Assembly: GCA_029262275.1 (NCBI GenBank)
Contig: JAJCZS010000022.1
Coordinates: 18,511 to 82,510, forward strand
Direction: 5' to 3'
Length of the DNA: 64,000 nt
From: Deltaproteobacteria bacterium
GTDB lineage: Bacteria; Desulfobacterota_D; UBA1144; Nemesobacterales; UBA2774
The first letter of the stretch is position 1. Each line of letters opens with the position of its first letter. The notes under the pieces were generated by a model. The model had not been told where the DNA came from and did not search any database. It saw only the letters and a list, made by a program, of their open reading frames with translations. This document shows, in pieces, positions 48,698 to 57,086 of the stretch. The position numbers and the translations under genes are program-made.

Positions 48698-49312
48698 TTA
48701 TCTATTATCACTACCCAAATAAGGATATTCCATCTCGTGGGCAGTGAGTTTTGCTATATCTTCGCCCAGATATTTGGCAACAATATAGAGTGACATATCA
48801 ATGCCTGCTGAAATTCCTGCCGAAGTTATGATGTTTTCATATTCGACCCATCTTTTATCTCGCACGACATTAGTTTCAGGAAATCCCTCCTCTAATCTAT
48901 CAAGTGAGAGGAAGTGGGTTGTAGCACTTTTGCCATTTAGTAATCCTGCTTTGGCAAGAAAGAATGCACCTGTGCATACCGAGGCCAAAGTTTTTGCCTT
49001 TTTGGCTTGGACTTTTAGAAAATGATGAATTATGGAGTTGTTGTGTTCGTGCCTTTCTCCCAGCCCGCCTGGAACAATGAGAATATCCGCGCCTGGAAAG
49101 TCCTCGAAATTATGGTCTGGGATAACTCTCAATCCGCCCATTGTTTTCACTTTGCGAAGCTGCTCTGAGACAACCAGGATTTCAAAAGGGCAGGGGTCGG
49201 CTAAAGCGGGTTTGTCCAACATTCTTGTAACGCTGAAAACTTCATATGGGCCTGCAAAGTCCAGAACTTCAACATTATCATAAATCAGTATGCCTACTTT
49301 GATTTTTTCCAT
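48698..49312 (-). CDS. DJ-1/PfpI-family protein
   Basis: 204 aa. The nucleophile elbow is ASVCTGAFFLAKAG with Cys113; the partner His lies in SATTHF and the acidic residue near the N-terminus in VEVLDFAGPYEVF. This subgroup resembles isonitrile hydratases and the N-terminal domain of AraC-type regulators rather than DJ-1 proper; no HTH domain is attached, so an enzyme is more likely. GGSGL-type and GERHEH segments fit the family. Substrate unknown. Confidence 0.9.
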   Translation of the reverse strand: MEKIKVGILIYDNVEVLDFAGPYEVFSVTRMLDKPALADPCPFEILVVSEQLRKVKTMGGLRVIPDHNFEDFPGADILIVPGGLGERHEHNNSIIHHFLKVQAKKAKTLASVCTGAFFLAKAGLLNGKSATTHFLSLDRLEEGFPETNVVRDKRWVEYENIITSAGISAGIDMSLYIVAKYLGEDIAKLTAHEMEYPYLGSDNR

Positions 49313-49435
49313 GGCTCTATCTCGTACAATATCACAAGCTCATATTCAGTTCAACGTGGCATGTTCTCTATATTCCTCATAGCTTCATAGTTTGGTTATA
49401 ATTTTATAAAGGTATAAACATGGAGGCATCAGAGA

Positions 49436-49936
49436 ATGAAAATTCATAACCTATTTGTAGTTTTGCTATTAACCCTTTCTGTTGGCCTAGTGATTAGTTG
49501 CGATAGTGACAACAACAGTAATGCTCAAGATATGGAAGAGCCTGGACCAATGGACCCAGGACCTATGGCTATGTGTCCTTGTAATCTTGATCACGATTTC
49601 TGGACGGCTATGGGTTGGATGACTAATCAAGGTGGGGGATTGTTTGATGATTGTGGTACAGAGACAAATGTAATTGAATTGTCTGGAGGTATTAACAATG
49701 AGATTGGAGGTGCAGTAACTCTAGACTGTGTTAATCAAATTGGAACTGCAGTTGAAATGGACGGAAGTCTGTTCTGTGAGACAAGTGTAGTCTGTATTGC
49801 TAGTGGCGTGAATCCTACGCCGACTATAACTCAGGATATTTATTTTGAAAAAATTGTAATAACGCAAGAAGAGCAAGCCGCGTGTCAAACAGAAGTTGAG
49901 GCTATTGCAATGACTCTTGGGATTTCATGCCAGTAG
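49436..49936 (+). CDS. Lipoprotein, unknown
   Basis: 166 aa, lipobox VISC (Cys22). A DSDNNSNAQ linker and a Pro/Met-rich stretch (EEPGPMDPGPMAMCPC) precede a Cys-containing domain with NLDHDFWTAMGWMTNQGGGLFDDCGTE. A GGAGG site lies nine nt before the ATG. The linker is like that of 46750-47247, so the two lipoproteins may be distant relatives or share only the anchor. No family is recognised. Confidence 0.6.
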   Translation: MKIHNLFVVLLLTLSVGLVISCDSDNNSNAQDMEEPGPMDPGPMAMCPCNLDHDFWTAMGWMTNQGGGLFDDCGTETNVIELSGGINNEIGGAVTLDCVNQIGTAVEMDGSLFCETSVVCIASGVNPTPTITQDIYFEKIVITQEEQAACQTEVEAIAMTLGISCQ

Positions 49937-50869
49937 TTAAAGCAGTGATCCAAGCGCTACGAATTCAATTACAAAAAAGAACCCTAGGATAATAAGAAGT
50001 CTAGTTGTGCTGAAATATGTGTGGACTACTTTAGAGTCCGCCTCTTTGTCCCAGGAGTTTACTCCGTCTCTTTTTAGTGCTTGATATCCAAAGAGCATTG
50101 TAATCCATGAGATTAGTACAAATCCGGCGCCCATACCTCTTAGCCAGACGCTATAGCTTCTTTTAAGAGATCTGTCATATGGCAAAAGCTCGCCGTTTTT
50201 ATCCACTACCCTAGTGCCAAGCAGGTTTTTGCCAAAAGTTGTTCCAAACTTGCTTATGGTGTATGCCTCAAGGAATACCCATATAAATGTGACTACTACT
50301 CTTAGGATAATAATGAACAAAATGTTTTGATAGCCCATACCATCAGTATCTTCTAGTGCTGCCTGCTGAGTTAGGCTTTGAGACATTTGCTCCATAAAAT
50401 CAGGAAACATCAGTGTGATCAATAATGAAAATAGCATTGAGAAGATGTAATAGTCGGTCATGCGGGCAAAAAACCTTACCCATGGGCGCTGTTGGCTAAC
50501 TTCTTCATATGTCGCATCCATTGTAGTGGCCTCGCCGCCCTGATACTCAGGCTGCTTAAATACCACCTTCTCCACATGCTCAACAGTTTCTTCCTTTTCT
50601 TCAGCAGCTTCCGGAGCTTGCGGTGGCTGAAATGATGAGTCATCTGAGATTTGTGGTATCTCAGGCTCTGGAATGGGTGGTGGCTTGGGTTTGGGTGTGA
50701 GACGTAATTCCTGCACTTTTGAGAACGGGAGCCATTTTTCCATAGGCTCTTTCCAAACAAGGGAGTCTTTTGTAATCTCGCCGGTGTTTAATAATTCCCA
50801 AAGTTCTTCTTCGGAGACAGGACCAGCTGGTTTGCTGTCCTTTTCGTAAAACCATATTTGTGAACCCAT
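49937..50869 (-). CDS. GYF_2 and RDD domain membrane protein
   Basis: 310 aa. Residues 3-60 form a GYF_2-type domain (WFYEKDSKPAGPVSEEELWELLNTGEITKDSLVWKEPMEKWLPF). A Pro/Glu-rich linker (about 60-115) follows. The RDD domain (about 130-265) starts RPWVRFFARMTDYYIF and has FGTTFGKNLLGTRVVDKNGE, then two more helices. The combination is common in bacterial membrane proteins whose roles are still unclear. It converges on the lipoprotein gene right at its stop. Confidence 0.88.
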   Translation of the reverse strand: MGSQIWFYEKDSKPAGPVSEEELWELLNTGEITKDSLVWKEPMEKWLPFSKVQELRLTPKPKPPPIPEPEIPQISDDSSFQPPQAPEAAEEKEETVEHVEKVVFKQPEYQGGEATTMDATYEEVSQQRPWVRFFARMTDYYIFSMLFSLLITLMFPDFMEQMSQSLTQQAALEDTDGMGYQNILFIIILRVVVTFIWVFLEAYTISKFGTTFGKNLLGTRVVDKNGELLPYDRSLKRSYSVWLRGMGAGFVLISWITMLFGYQALKRDGVNSWDKEADSKVVHTYFSTTRLLIILGFFFVIEFVALGSLL

Positions 50870-50922
50870 TGGGCTTTAGTTTACAGCATAACTCTGAAAT
50901 AGAAATGGAGTTTGTGTGATTC

Positions 50923-51489
50923 TTACAAATCCAGGGCTGAATCAATTTGGGATTTATGTTTTTTACTCAAAAAGGCTACATCGATTTGAAACTTCCCATC
51001 ACCTAATATGTCTCTTAGGCTAAGTACTATTTCTGTGGAACGGGTTTCCCACATTACGGTTTTTATTGACCCATGTCCAACTTCTACTCCAACATCACTC
51101 AAAGGCTTGCCGTATTGACTCGAAAGAAACTGTTTGATTGCCTCAAAGTCTCCAACGCTTAGATTAGGGTTTAAATTATCAGCGCCGAAGTCATAGTTGC
51201 CGGCAATTAATTGTAGCGATTGGTCTTCTGTTGCGAGTTGACCCCAGAACATATAGGAAATGACGGCGTCATAGCCTGCAATCTTATCTTCATAGAAAAT
51301 GAAGTTGTCGCCAAATGTATCTTGCAGATCCGGATTCTCAGAAGCCCTCACTTCCTCAGGACTCATCCCCCACTTTGCCTGCCTGAAATCGTGCTCTGTC
51401 TCGGGAAGCCCATAAAATAGCTCGTTCCCTGCATACACAACCCCAGCCGCGATAATAATTGCGATTATGATTTTTGAATAGTTGGGCAT
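50923..51489 (-). CDS. WGMS-EEV family protein (copy 3), membrane-anchored
   Basis: 188 aa from ATG 51489; a TTG at 51504 in the same frame touches the stop of the upstream repressor gene and is equally possible. An N-terminal helix (about 5-20) anchors it, and the core starts EHDFRQAKWGMSPEEVRASENP, then YMFWGQLATEDQSLQLIAGNY. It pairs with the lipoproteins at 42866 and 47244. No ribosome site is clear. It lies right behind the S24 repressor gene, which could be chance. Function unknown. Confidence 0.65.
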   Translation of the reverse strand: MPNYSKIIIAIIIAAGVVYAGNELFYGLPETEHDFRQAKWGMSPEEVRASENPDLQDTFGDNFIFYEDKIAGYDAVISYMFWGQLATEDQSLQLIAGNYDFGADNLNPNLSVGDFEAIKQFLSSQYGKPLSDVGVEVGHGSIKTVMWETRSTEIVLSLRDILGDGKFQIDVAFLSKKHKSQIDSALDL

Positions 51490-51504
51490 GGTGAAATATA
51501 TCAA

Positions 51505-52149
51505 TCACACATTCTGGAAGATCCAGCGGACGCGGCCGACGACGAGGTTTTGGCTCATATCATCAAGTGGGATAGGGTAGTCGTCAACCATTTTGTTATC
51601 ACTCTTTATAATGATCTCGTTTGGTTTAATCTCAAGGCGTTTTACAACGTAGCCCTCATATGGAAGATGGAGACAGTAGATACCATTGCTCACAACCTTC
51701 TTATCGTTCGGGTCAAACCCAACATATGCACCGTTCACAATTGTGGGATACATAGAGTCCCCTTCGACCTTAAAGCCATTTGTATGGTTATGTACCATCT
51801 TTGAGGGCAGGGTGACCCTTTCTATGGGCTCTGCATCCACAGACACAAGCGGATTACCCGCGCCTGCAAGCTCCCATATATTAATCTCTAGCATGTCTGT
51901 TCCGCCCATGAGTCCAGAGATATCAGGCAAAAACATATCCCCTTGCCCCCGGCGAAACCATTTTGGGCTCAAATTATACTCTTTTTCTATTACCTTCATA
52001 AAGTGATCGGGCGGCTTAGTCTTGCCAGCCTCCCAACTGTTTACTGTATTTAATGATTTACCAATTCTTCTTCCAAATTGTTCCTGGGTGAGATCTTCAG
52101 CCTCTCTTATAAGCTTTATTCTCTTCCCAATCTCGTTATTGTGATCCAC
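51505..52149 (-). CDS. S24-type phage repressor (HTH-XRE + LexA-like)
   Basis: 214 aa. The XRE HTH occupies residues about 7-60 (KRIKLIREAEDLTQEQFGRRIGKSLNTVNSWEAGKTKPP). The C-terminal S24 domain has Ser132 in GDSMYPTIVNG and Lys170 in YVVKRLE, the complete catalytic pair, so RecA-induced self-cleavage is possible; AGAGNP about 95-100 contains a fitting Ala-Gly site. It faces a strong promoter with operator half-sites and a run of unrecognised genes, a phage-like switch. Confidence 0.92.
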   Translation of the reverse strand: MDHNNEIGKRIKLIREAEDLTQEQFGRRIGKSLNTVNSWEAGKTKPPDHFMKVIEKEYNLSPKWFRRGQGDMFLPDISGLMGGTDMLEINIWELAGAGNPLVSVDAEPIERVTLPSKMVHNHTNGFKVEGDSMYPTIVNGAYVGFDPNDKKVVSNGIYCLHLPYEGYVVKRLEIKPNEIIIKSDNKMVDDYPIPLDDMSQNLVVGRVRWIFQNV

Positions 52150-52162
52150 TTTAACCCCCTAA

Positions 52163-52261
52163 TTCACAAATTTGTAAATTTCTGTATTGACAAATTACCA
52201 GTTCTGTGAATATAATATACATAAACAATAAGACTATGACAATATTAATACACAAATTTGG
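52163..52261. promoter_or_regulatory. Early promoter with operator sites of the S24 repressor
   Basis: TTGACA (52187-52192), 18 nt, TATAAT (52211-52216) forms a near-consensus rightward promoter. ACAAATTTGT (52166-52175) and ACAAATTTGG (52252-52261) flank it and a half-site ACAAATT overlaps the -35. This is a typical repressor-operator layout. Confidence 0.65.
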
Positions 52262-52361
52262 AAATTGCAAGCACAAGACACACAAAATGATGATAAGCGA
52301 TCACAGAACAATGATTGGACATAGAATGTCAGATAACGGTTTAAATGGGAGAGGTTATTTA

Positions 52362-52853
52362 ATGGGACGAATTGAACAACAATTTCGAGCAAGCGAGGAA
52401 TTGGACGCTGCTACCAAAAAAATGAACAGGGGAGTTAGTGAATACATGGGAAGGATAGAGCATATCACAACACAGCAGATAATTGGGGAGTGGGGAAGTA
52501 TAAACAAGTTTGCAAGCTCACACGGGGTTAGCCCGGCATCAACCAAGATGGTGATATATGTGGACGGAGCAAAGAGCAGGCCGGTAGAGGAGGCCCTGAA
52601 AAAGTACGGTTATCTAAATTTGCTCCGATTTGAGAAAGAGTTGAGGAAACGAGGACAGACTTTCTCAGACTATCTTGCAGAGGACGGGCTTAATCCTGTT
52701 GAGCTTATTGAGACCCTTAGGATGAAAGAGATTCACCCTGAGGTTCTCTTGGGGCTCAAGCGAAGGGGATACTGGGGAGTGCTTGAGACCAAGAGAGGGT
52801 CGGAAGAAGTTAATAGTGGTTTGTCTGGGAAAGGAAGTAAGGAAGAAAATTAA
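52362..52853 (+). CDS. Phage-like helix-turn-helix protein (Ner-like pattern)
   Basis: 163 aa from ATG 52362, where GAGAGG gives the better ribosome site; ATG 52326 is also possible, but any start at 52206 would lie upstream of the -10 box. The core INKFASSHGVSPASTKMVIYVDGAKSRPVEEALKKYGY resembles the Ner/Nlp type HTH of transposable phages. It is first in the operon behind the S24-controlled promoter, a place for a second regulator. Family similarity is by pattern only. Confidence 0.5.
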   Translation: MGRIEQQFRASEELDAATKKMNRGVSEYMGRIEHITTQQIIGEWGSINKFASSHGVSPASTKMVIYVDGAKSRPVEEALKKYGYLNLLRFEKELRKRGQTFSDYLAEDGLNPVELIETLRMKEIHPEVLLGLKRRGYWGVLETKRGSEEVNSGLSGKGSKEEN

Positions 52854-52887
52854 AAAGAGGCACCCTGTGCCTAGGAGGTCGGAAATT

Positions 52888-53142
52888 ATGTTGTCATCTA
52901 TTTTTCGCTATACAGGTTATTTAGTTTTAGTTTTTGGATTCTTCTATATGTCCTGGCATTTCGGCAGAGCATATGAGAAAGGCACTTTTGACTATGTAGC
53001 AGTTAATGCTTCTGCAGAAATTGGGGATAGCGCTGGCTGTGAGGAAGAAATCAAGGTTTATCAGGAAGTGCTTAACGAACTTGATAACCCTACTCCAAAA
53101 TCCGATTTGAATACTAAGTATATGGAGTTCACAAAGAGATGA
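52888..53142 (+). CDS. Small membrane-anchored protein
   Basis: 84 aa from ATG 52888, with AGGAGG 9 nt upstream; it starts after the stop of the preceding gene, whose end overlaps an earlier ATG of this frame. One hydrophobic helix (about 8-22, TGYLVLVFGFFYMSWHF) is followed by a soluble acidic helix (CEEEIKVYQEVLNELDNPTPKSDLN). No family is recognised. It belongs to the S24-controlled run. Confidence 0.55.
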   Translation: MLSSIFRYTGYLVLVFGFFYMSWHFGRAYEKGTFDYVAVNASAEIGDSAGCEEEIKVYQEVLNELDNPTPKSDLNTKYMEFTKR

Positions 53143-53442
53143 GGCCTAGTTACATAAATCCATCCGTCTCGTCCTTCCCGCAATCCTCCATCCTTCTTAA
53201 AAGAGGGAAGGCCGAGACAGCACTCCTACAGAGACAGCCCTGGGTGTTTTCTGATTGCTGCTGCCCAGAAGTCGAGGACACCTGGGGCACATCTACACAC
53301 AATGTGTGCTGATATATAAGTTCTGCGGGATGCCATAGTATGGATGTAACGGATTTAAGATTTTAGATTATCGGAAGAATTTTTATGGCTGCAGGTCCTA
53401 CCTGCTGGAAGTTGGAACGAATAATAAGTGGGGGTTTTTACA
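53143..53442. other. GC-richer intergenic stretch, no gene
   Basis: These 300 nt are richer in G and C than their surroundings. A loose inverted repeat CCTGGGTGT (near 53240) / ACACCTGG (53278-53285) is visible. No open frame with a ribosome site, and no tRNA fold, is seen. Confidence 0.4.
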
Positions 53443-53877
53443 ATGCAGCAAAACGGAATTAAACGCGATGATGGGCGTGGCAGGGTCTCCAGGGTCAGCG
53501 AGACGGGGATCAAAATCGAAGGGAGAGAAAACTGGCTCTCTTTTTCAAAGCCTGAATACAGAAAAAAGCCCTTTGAGATACCAATAGTAGGTGATTTTGT
53601 TGAGTATCGGTATGCAAAGAAGGGAACGGGAACATGGGTTCAGTCCATAAATGTTCTAGGGCGCGAGGAACCTATCAAAGATGGGCTCCCGCTCAATCAT
53701 GGCCAGCGCAAGAATGAGTCCTCATGGGAAGAGGATAGAGAGCGGAGACTGATGGAGCTCCTTAAGGTCATCTCTGAGAGCTATAGCGGAAGAGCACTTG
53801 GCCCGGAAGACCTAATGAGAGATGCAATTTTGCTTGAGCGTGAGTTCATAAGAGCACTCAAGCGCTGGCGGGAGTAG
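53443..53877 (+). CDS. Unknown protein with a possible OB-fold N-terminus
   Basis: 144 aa from ATG 53443; GTG 53428 in frame overlaps GGGGG. Residues about 6-70 alternate short strands with turns (GRGRVSRVSETGIKIEGRENWLSFSKPEYRKKPFEIPIVGDFVEYRYAKKGTGTWVQSINVLG) in a pattern like a small OB fold for nucleic acid. The C-terminal half is highly charged and helical (SWEEDRERRLMELLKVISESYSG). It is 6 nt before the next gene. A single-stranded-DNA-binding role is a guess. Confidence 0.45.
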   Translation: MQQNGIKRDDGRGRVSRVSETGIKIEGRENWLSFSKPEYRKKPFEIPIVGDFVEYRYAKKGTGTWVQSINVLGREEPIKDGLPLNHGQRKNESSWEEDRERRLMELLKVISESYSGRALGPEDLMRDAILLEREFIRALKRWRE

Positions 53878-53883
53878 GAAATA

Positions 53884-54498
53884 TTGAAGGGCAAAATCAG
53901 GCAACATCAATTTGAACAATATTCTTTCGAATACATAGAGGATGAAAGGAGTATGTGTCGGAATATGAATAAAAAATGGAAAAATGAGTATTGCTCGACC
54001 AGATGGTATAACGATGTTTTCTCTGAAATGTATGAGGAAACCTCGGGACAGCCGGTGTTGACCGGGGGAAGAGAGTATAAATCTGCTGAGACTTATTTTC
54101 GTAGACTCAGGCAGCTTAATCCTGAGTTTTCTGCTGAAGATGTTTTCCAGCGGGCAACAGAGGGGGCGAGGTACATGCTTGATTCGCAGCTTAAGGGAGG
54201 TGTGTTTGGCTGGCTCCATAAGCCACCAGACATATGCATGATTGCAAATCAGGCCCAAGCTGTTGATTACCAACTAAGGTGTATTGAAAAAATTTATGGG
54301 GAAAAGGAAAAACTCAACAAAGAAGTAAGTGATGTGTGCAAAGTAGAGGTTCTATTTAGAAAAGAAGATAAGGAGATAGAAAATGCTTCAGACCAGATCG
54401 AAAGAATGTACAGTGAGCTCAGAGAAATTGAGCAAAGAGATGTACAGCGAGACTTTCAGGAAAGCCATGGAGTCAGGTTATCAAGAGATAAATCCTAG
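53884..54498 (+). CDS. Unknown protein, possibly replication-related
   Basis: 204 aa from a TTG start 6 nt after the preceding gene, with AGGA in front. Pattern: WYNDVFSEMYEETSGQPVLTGGREYKSAETYFRRLRQLNPEFSAEDVFQRATEGARYML followed by a Gly-rich turn and an Asn-containing helix. This is like the helical domain of phage replisome-organiser (DnaT/O-type) proteins, which place an F-x-Y start, a Lys/Ser turn and a long helix. The match is weak. The C-terminal third is coiled-coil-like. Overlaps the next gene. Confidence 0.4.
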   Translation: MKGKIRQHQFEQYSFEYIEDERSMCRNMNKKWKNEYCSTRWYNDVFSEMYEETSGQPVLTGGREYKSAETYFRRLRQLNPEFSAEDVFQRATEGARYMLDSQLKGGVFGWLHKPPDICMIANQAQAVDYQLRCIEKIYGEKEKLNKEVSDVCKVEVLFRKEDKEIENASDQIERMYSELREIEQRDVQRDFQESHGVRLSRDKS

Positions 54499-55243
54499 GA
54501 AGCGAGCTAGGAATAAAAGGCTTCTGGAAGAGTGTCTAGAATTTTTAAAGGGTGAAGAAAACACAAGGAATCCAGAAGGGACGATGAAAGCCCTTTTTGC
54601 TCTTTATGAGAGCATCGATTCCAAGGCTGATTATATTAGCCCTGGGGAGAGGCAGTTTTTCCCTGAGAATAAATCACAAAGAACACTCCAGCGGTTTCTT
54701 GAGGGATTTAGATACATTTATTTTATACTCAAGCGTGCACAGGAGAGGCTTTATCTAAAAAATGCTTTCGATAATTTCTGGGAGCAATGCATGTCATATC
54801 TCCGCCGCTGTAAATACTCTCAAAAGTTTATAACTAATGTTTGCGCAAAAGAATCTCTTTTTTACCGGCAAAGCTTTAACTTTTGGCGCTCGGAATTTGA
54901 TGATTCCGAAGAAGGATTTTCTGTGATGTATGAATATTTCAAGGCTTGTTTTGGTATCTTAGGGAATGATGAGTACTGCTGTGTTGGCAGGGGGCGGGAA
55001 GTTGCATATGATTGGCGACGCATGAAAAGCAGTTATGAGAAGTTCAACTATAAGCCTAAATATTTAAACCCTTCTCTGAGTCCACCTGATTATGTTCCTC
55101 CCTCACCAGAGAAGCTACAAATGTTGAGGGACCGCATAAGGAATAACAAGCACAATGAAAGGCGGGATATTATCTCTGCTGATACACTTCTTTTGCAAAT
55201 TCAAAGGCGTAATAAGGAAAAGGGTTATTTTCAACAATTATAA
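54467..55243 (+). CDS. Unknown protein in the S24-controlled run
   Basis: 258 aa from ATG 54467, with AGGAAAG in front; longer in-frame starts reach back to 54383 inside the previous gene, so the overlap is at least 32 nt. It is mainly helical and rich in Arg, Lys and aromatic residues (RKRARNKRLLEECLEFLKGEEN, FRYIYFILKRAQERLYLKNAFDNFW). No signal or membrane segment. No family is recognised. Confidence 0.45.
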   Translation: MESGYQEINPRKRARNKRLLEECLEFLKGEENTRNPEGTMKALFALYESIDSKADYISPGERQFFPENKSQRTLQRFLEGFRYIYFILKRAQERLYLKNAFDNFWEQCMSYLRRCKYSQKFITNVCAKESLFYRQSFNFWRSEFDDSEEGFSVMYEYFKACFGILGNDEYCCVGRGREVAYDWRRMKSSYEKFNYKPKYLNPSLSPPDYVPPSPEKLQMLRDRIRNNKHNERRDIISADTLLLQIQRRNKEKGYFQQL

Positions 55244-55263
55244 TTGGAGGGAATCTAAGAAAA

Positions 55264-55473
55264 ATGGTAGATAAGAGACTAATTGATTATAGCAGCCAAT
55301 ATAAGGACTACAGTAAAACACTAAAAGAGGAAGGCAAGCTTCTTACTCTTGAAGATATGATGAATGTGGTTGAGGGATTTCTTGGAAATTGTGCCATGGA
55401 TTCACTAAATAATGAGGGTAGGGAGGCATTAGTAAATCTAGGAAAAGCTCATAGTGCATATCAGAATTTGTAG
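55264..55473 (+). CDS. Small protein, unknown
   Basis: 69 aa. GGAGGG lies 12 nt before the ATG, 20 nt after the previous stop, so it belongs to the same run. The sequence is helical and acidic (SKTLKEEGKLLTLEDMMNVVEGFLG, DSLNNEGREALVNLGKAH). No family is recognised. A regulatory or antirepressor-like role would fit the setting but has no evidence. Confidence 0.5.
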   Translation: MVDKRLIDYSSQYKDYSKTLKEEGKLLTLEDMMNVVEGFLGNCAMDSLNNEGREALVNLGKAHSAYQNL

Positions 55474-55758
55474 AATAGTACGTTGTTAGAATGGTGAGGT
55501 ACTGAAATTAGTGAAATACAGTAGAAATATTAAGAAAATACGAGATTTTTGAGTGATAATGGGGTATAATAAAAAATAGCGGTGCTATATGCTATTGCCT
55601 AAGGCATCTACTCTTCTTTAGTTAGATATAAATGCCTGATATTATTAAATATCCTCGATTAGGTAAGCGAGAGATTAACATTTTTCAAAATGGTTAAATT
55701 AGAGCTAGTAGTCATAGCTGCTACATAATCAAGCTGTTTTGGAAGTTAAGGGGAAGAA

Positions 55759-56028
55759 ATGAGAGCAAATTACTATCATGAGCGTTTGGGGATTACCTTT
55801 AGGATAATAGGGTTACTCTTTGAGGACGAAAGGTACGAAATTTACCACGCCCGTAATAAGAAATACGACAGGGATCTAATTTTGCACTTCCCAAAAAAGG
55901 AAGGCGGAAGAAAGTTCAATGTTCCTCTGGTGAATTTTGAAAAGGCTGCTACTGGGTCTTCTAGCTCAAAGCCAAAAGAGATTAATCTACCTTGGGATAA
56001 TAAATCGGAAAAGGCAAACGGTCACTAA
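55759..56028 (+). CDS. Small protein, unknown
   Basis: 89 aa. The first 60 residues alternate strands (ITFRIIGLLFEDERYEIYHARNKKYDRDLILHFPKKE), then a Ser/Lys-rich tail. GGAAGTTAAGGGGAAGAA precedes the ATG. It lies 285 nt after the previous gene, with no gene between. No family is recognised. Confidence 0.5.
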   Translation: MRANYYHERLGITFRIIGLLFEDERYEIYHARNKKYDRDLILHFPKKEGGRKFNVPLVNFEKAATGSSSSKPKEINLPWDNKSEKANGH

Positions 56029-56307
56029 TTTTACACAGTGGCCACAGACCTCAGGCTGATATCACTCAGTAACTCATAACATATTTTCGTTATTTAGAGG
56101 AATAAGGAGGAATATACTCCCTATAGGAGAGCTGTATTTAAAATGTATATAAATCATCTTAACAGAGTTTTTTAAGCTGTGAGATTGGTTAAAGGAGGTG
56201 TCATAAATAATATAAAATTGTTCTTTAAGAGAAGTGGGCAATCAAATGCCCTGGTTTCCTGTAGGAGGAAATAAGTTGAGGACAATTATAGTAAAAAGGA
56301 GACCAAA
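56029..56307. other. Intergenic stretch with an orphan ribosome site
   Basis: No convincing gene is found. A perfect Shine-Dalgarno AAAGGAGGTG (56191-56200) is not followed by a start codon at usable distance in a frame longer than about 18 codons, as if a gene has been lost. Confidence 0.45.
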
Positions 56308-57009
56308 ATGGCAGAAGAATTCAATCACTTACTATGCCCTATTTGTGGCAGTGAACTTGTTTATTCAGAAGGTACTCATGACCTTGGATGTAGAAATAAT
56401 CCAAAGCCATTTGATGGACCCAGTAGGAAGCGTGAGAGGGTTTTGCATGAAAATGCGGCCACTTATAAAAATGAAGATGGTGCCAAGATTAATAAAACAC
56501 AAACGGAAGATTTGAGTATCGCTAGTGAAGGCAATAAATATAAGAGTTATAAGCTGTGTGATAATAAGAACTACTATTTAGAGGATCGGTTAACGAACGT
56601 TTGTGAGTTGGGGGATAGTGTCCAGAGATGTGAATATCAGGATTCAGAAAATGAAGACCCTGATTTTTGTGTTTTTGGAATGTCTTTTACAGAAAGTGCC
56701 AAAAATGGGACGCTGTGGAGCATTAGGATAGTGGATGGTACAACAAATTACGCGGCACTAATGAGGTTAATGCAAAACGTTGAAAAAAGAGTTAGAGCAA
56801 ATGAGTCTCTTGCTGCAAATGTTCCTAATCTTCCCAAGAAGATTGAGCGTAGCAAGGTTTCGAAACTCGCATTTAGATACAGCCTGGAAATAGAGGACCT
56901 ATATTCAATCAAATACAGTACCGAGACAATTGAGCGGCTTGCGTTGTTTTATAATCTTACAAACAAAGAGATAAGACATATAAAACAAACTGATATAATG
57001 GGTGATTAG
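56308..57009 (+). CDS. Zinc-ribbon protein of the S24-controlled run
   Basis: 233 aa with AAAAGGAG before the ATG. The N-terminus CPICG-x20-GC-R looks like a zinc ribbon of the form CPIC...C. The C-terminal 90 residues hold a helical stretch with KVSKLAFRYSLEIEDLYSIKYSTETIERLALFYNLTNKEIRHIKQ, possibly an HTH. It is the last gene of the run; a cytochrome c gene follows. No family is recognised. Confidence 0.5.
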   Translation: MAEEFNHLLCPICGSELVYSEGTHDLGCRNNPKPFDGPSRKRERVLHENAATYKNEDGAKINKTQTEDLSIASEGNKYKSYKLCDNKNYYLEDRLTNVCELGDSVQRCEYQDSENEDPDFCVFGMSFTESAKNGTLWSIRIVDGTTNYAALMRLMQNVEKRVRANESLAANVPNLPKKIERSKVSKLAFRYSLEIEDLYSIKYSTETIERLALFYNLTNKEIRHIKQTDIMGD

Positions 57010-57086
57010 AACTTTGTGAAATAGAGCTTAATAACTCTCTCTGGTTGTGTCATAATTATAATATCAACTAAAGGGAGGGATGGAAC

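Noticed and set aside
52206..52361. N-terminal extension of the HTH gene up to 52206
   Set aside because: This start would lie upstream of the TATAAT box of its own promoter, so it cannot be in the transcript.
55632..55697. 21-codon frame in the gap before the gene at 55759
   Set aside because: No ribosome site; too short to support.
56234..56515. Open frame of 93 codons overlapping the zinc-ribbon gene
   Set aside because: Most of it lies in another frame of the gene at 56308, which has a strong AAAAGGAG site; basic low-complexity product.
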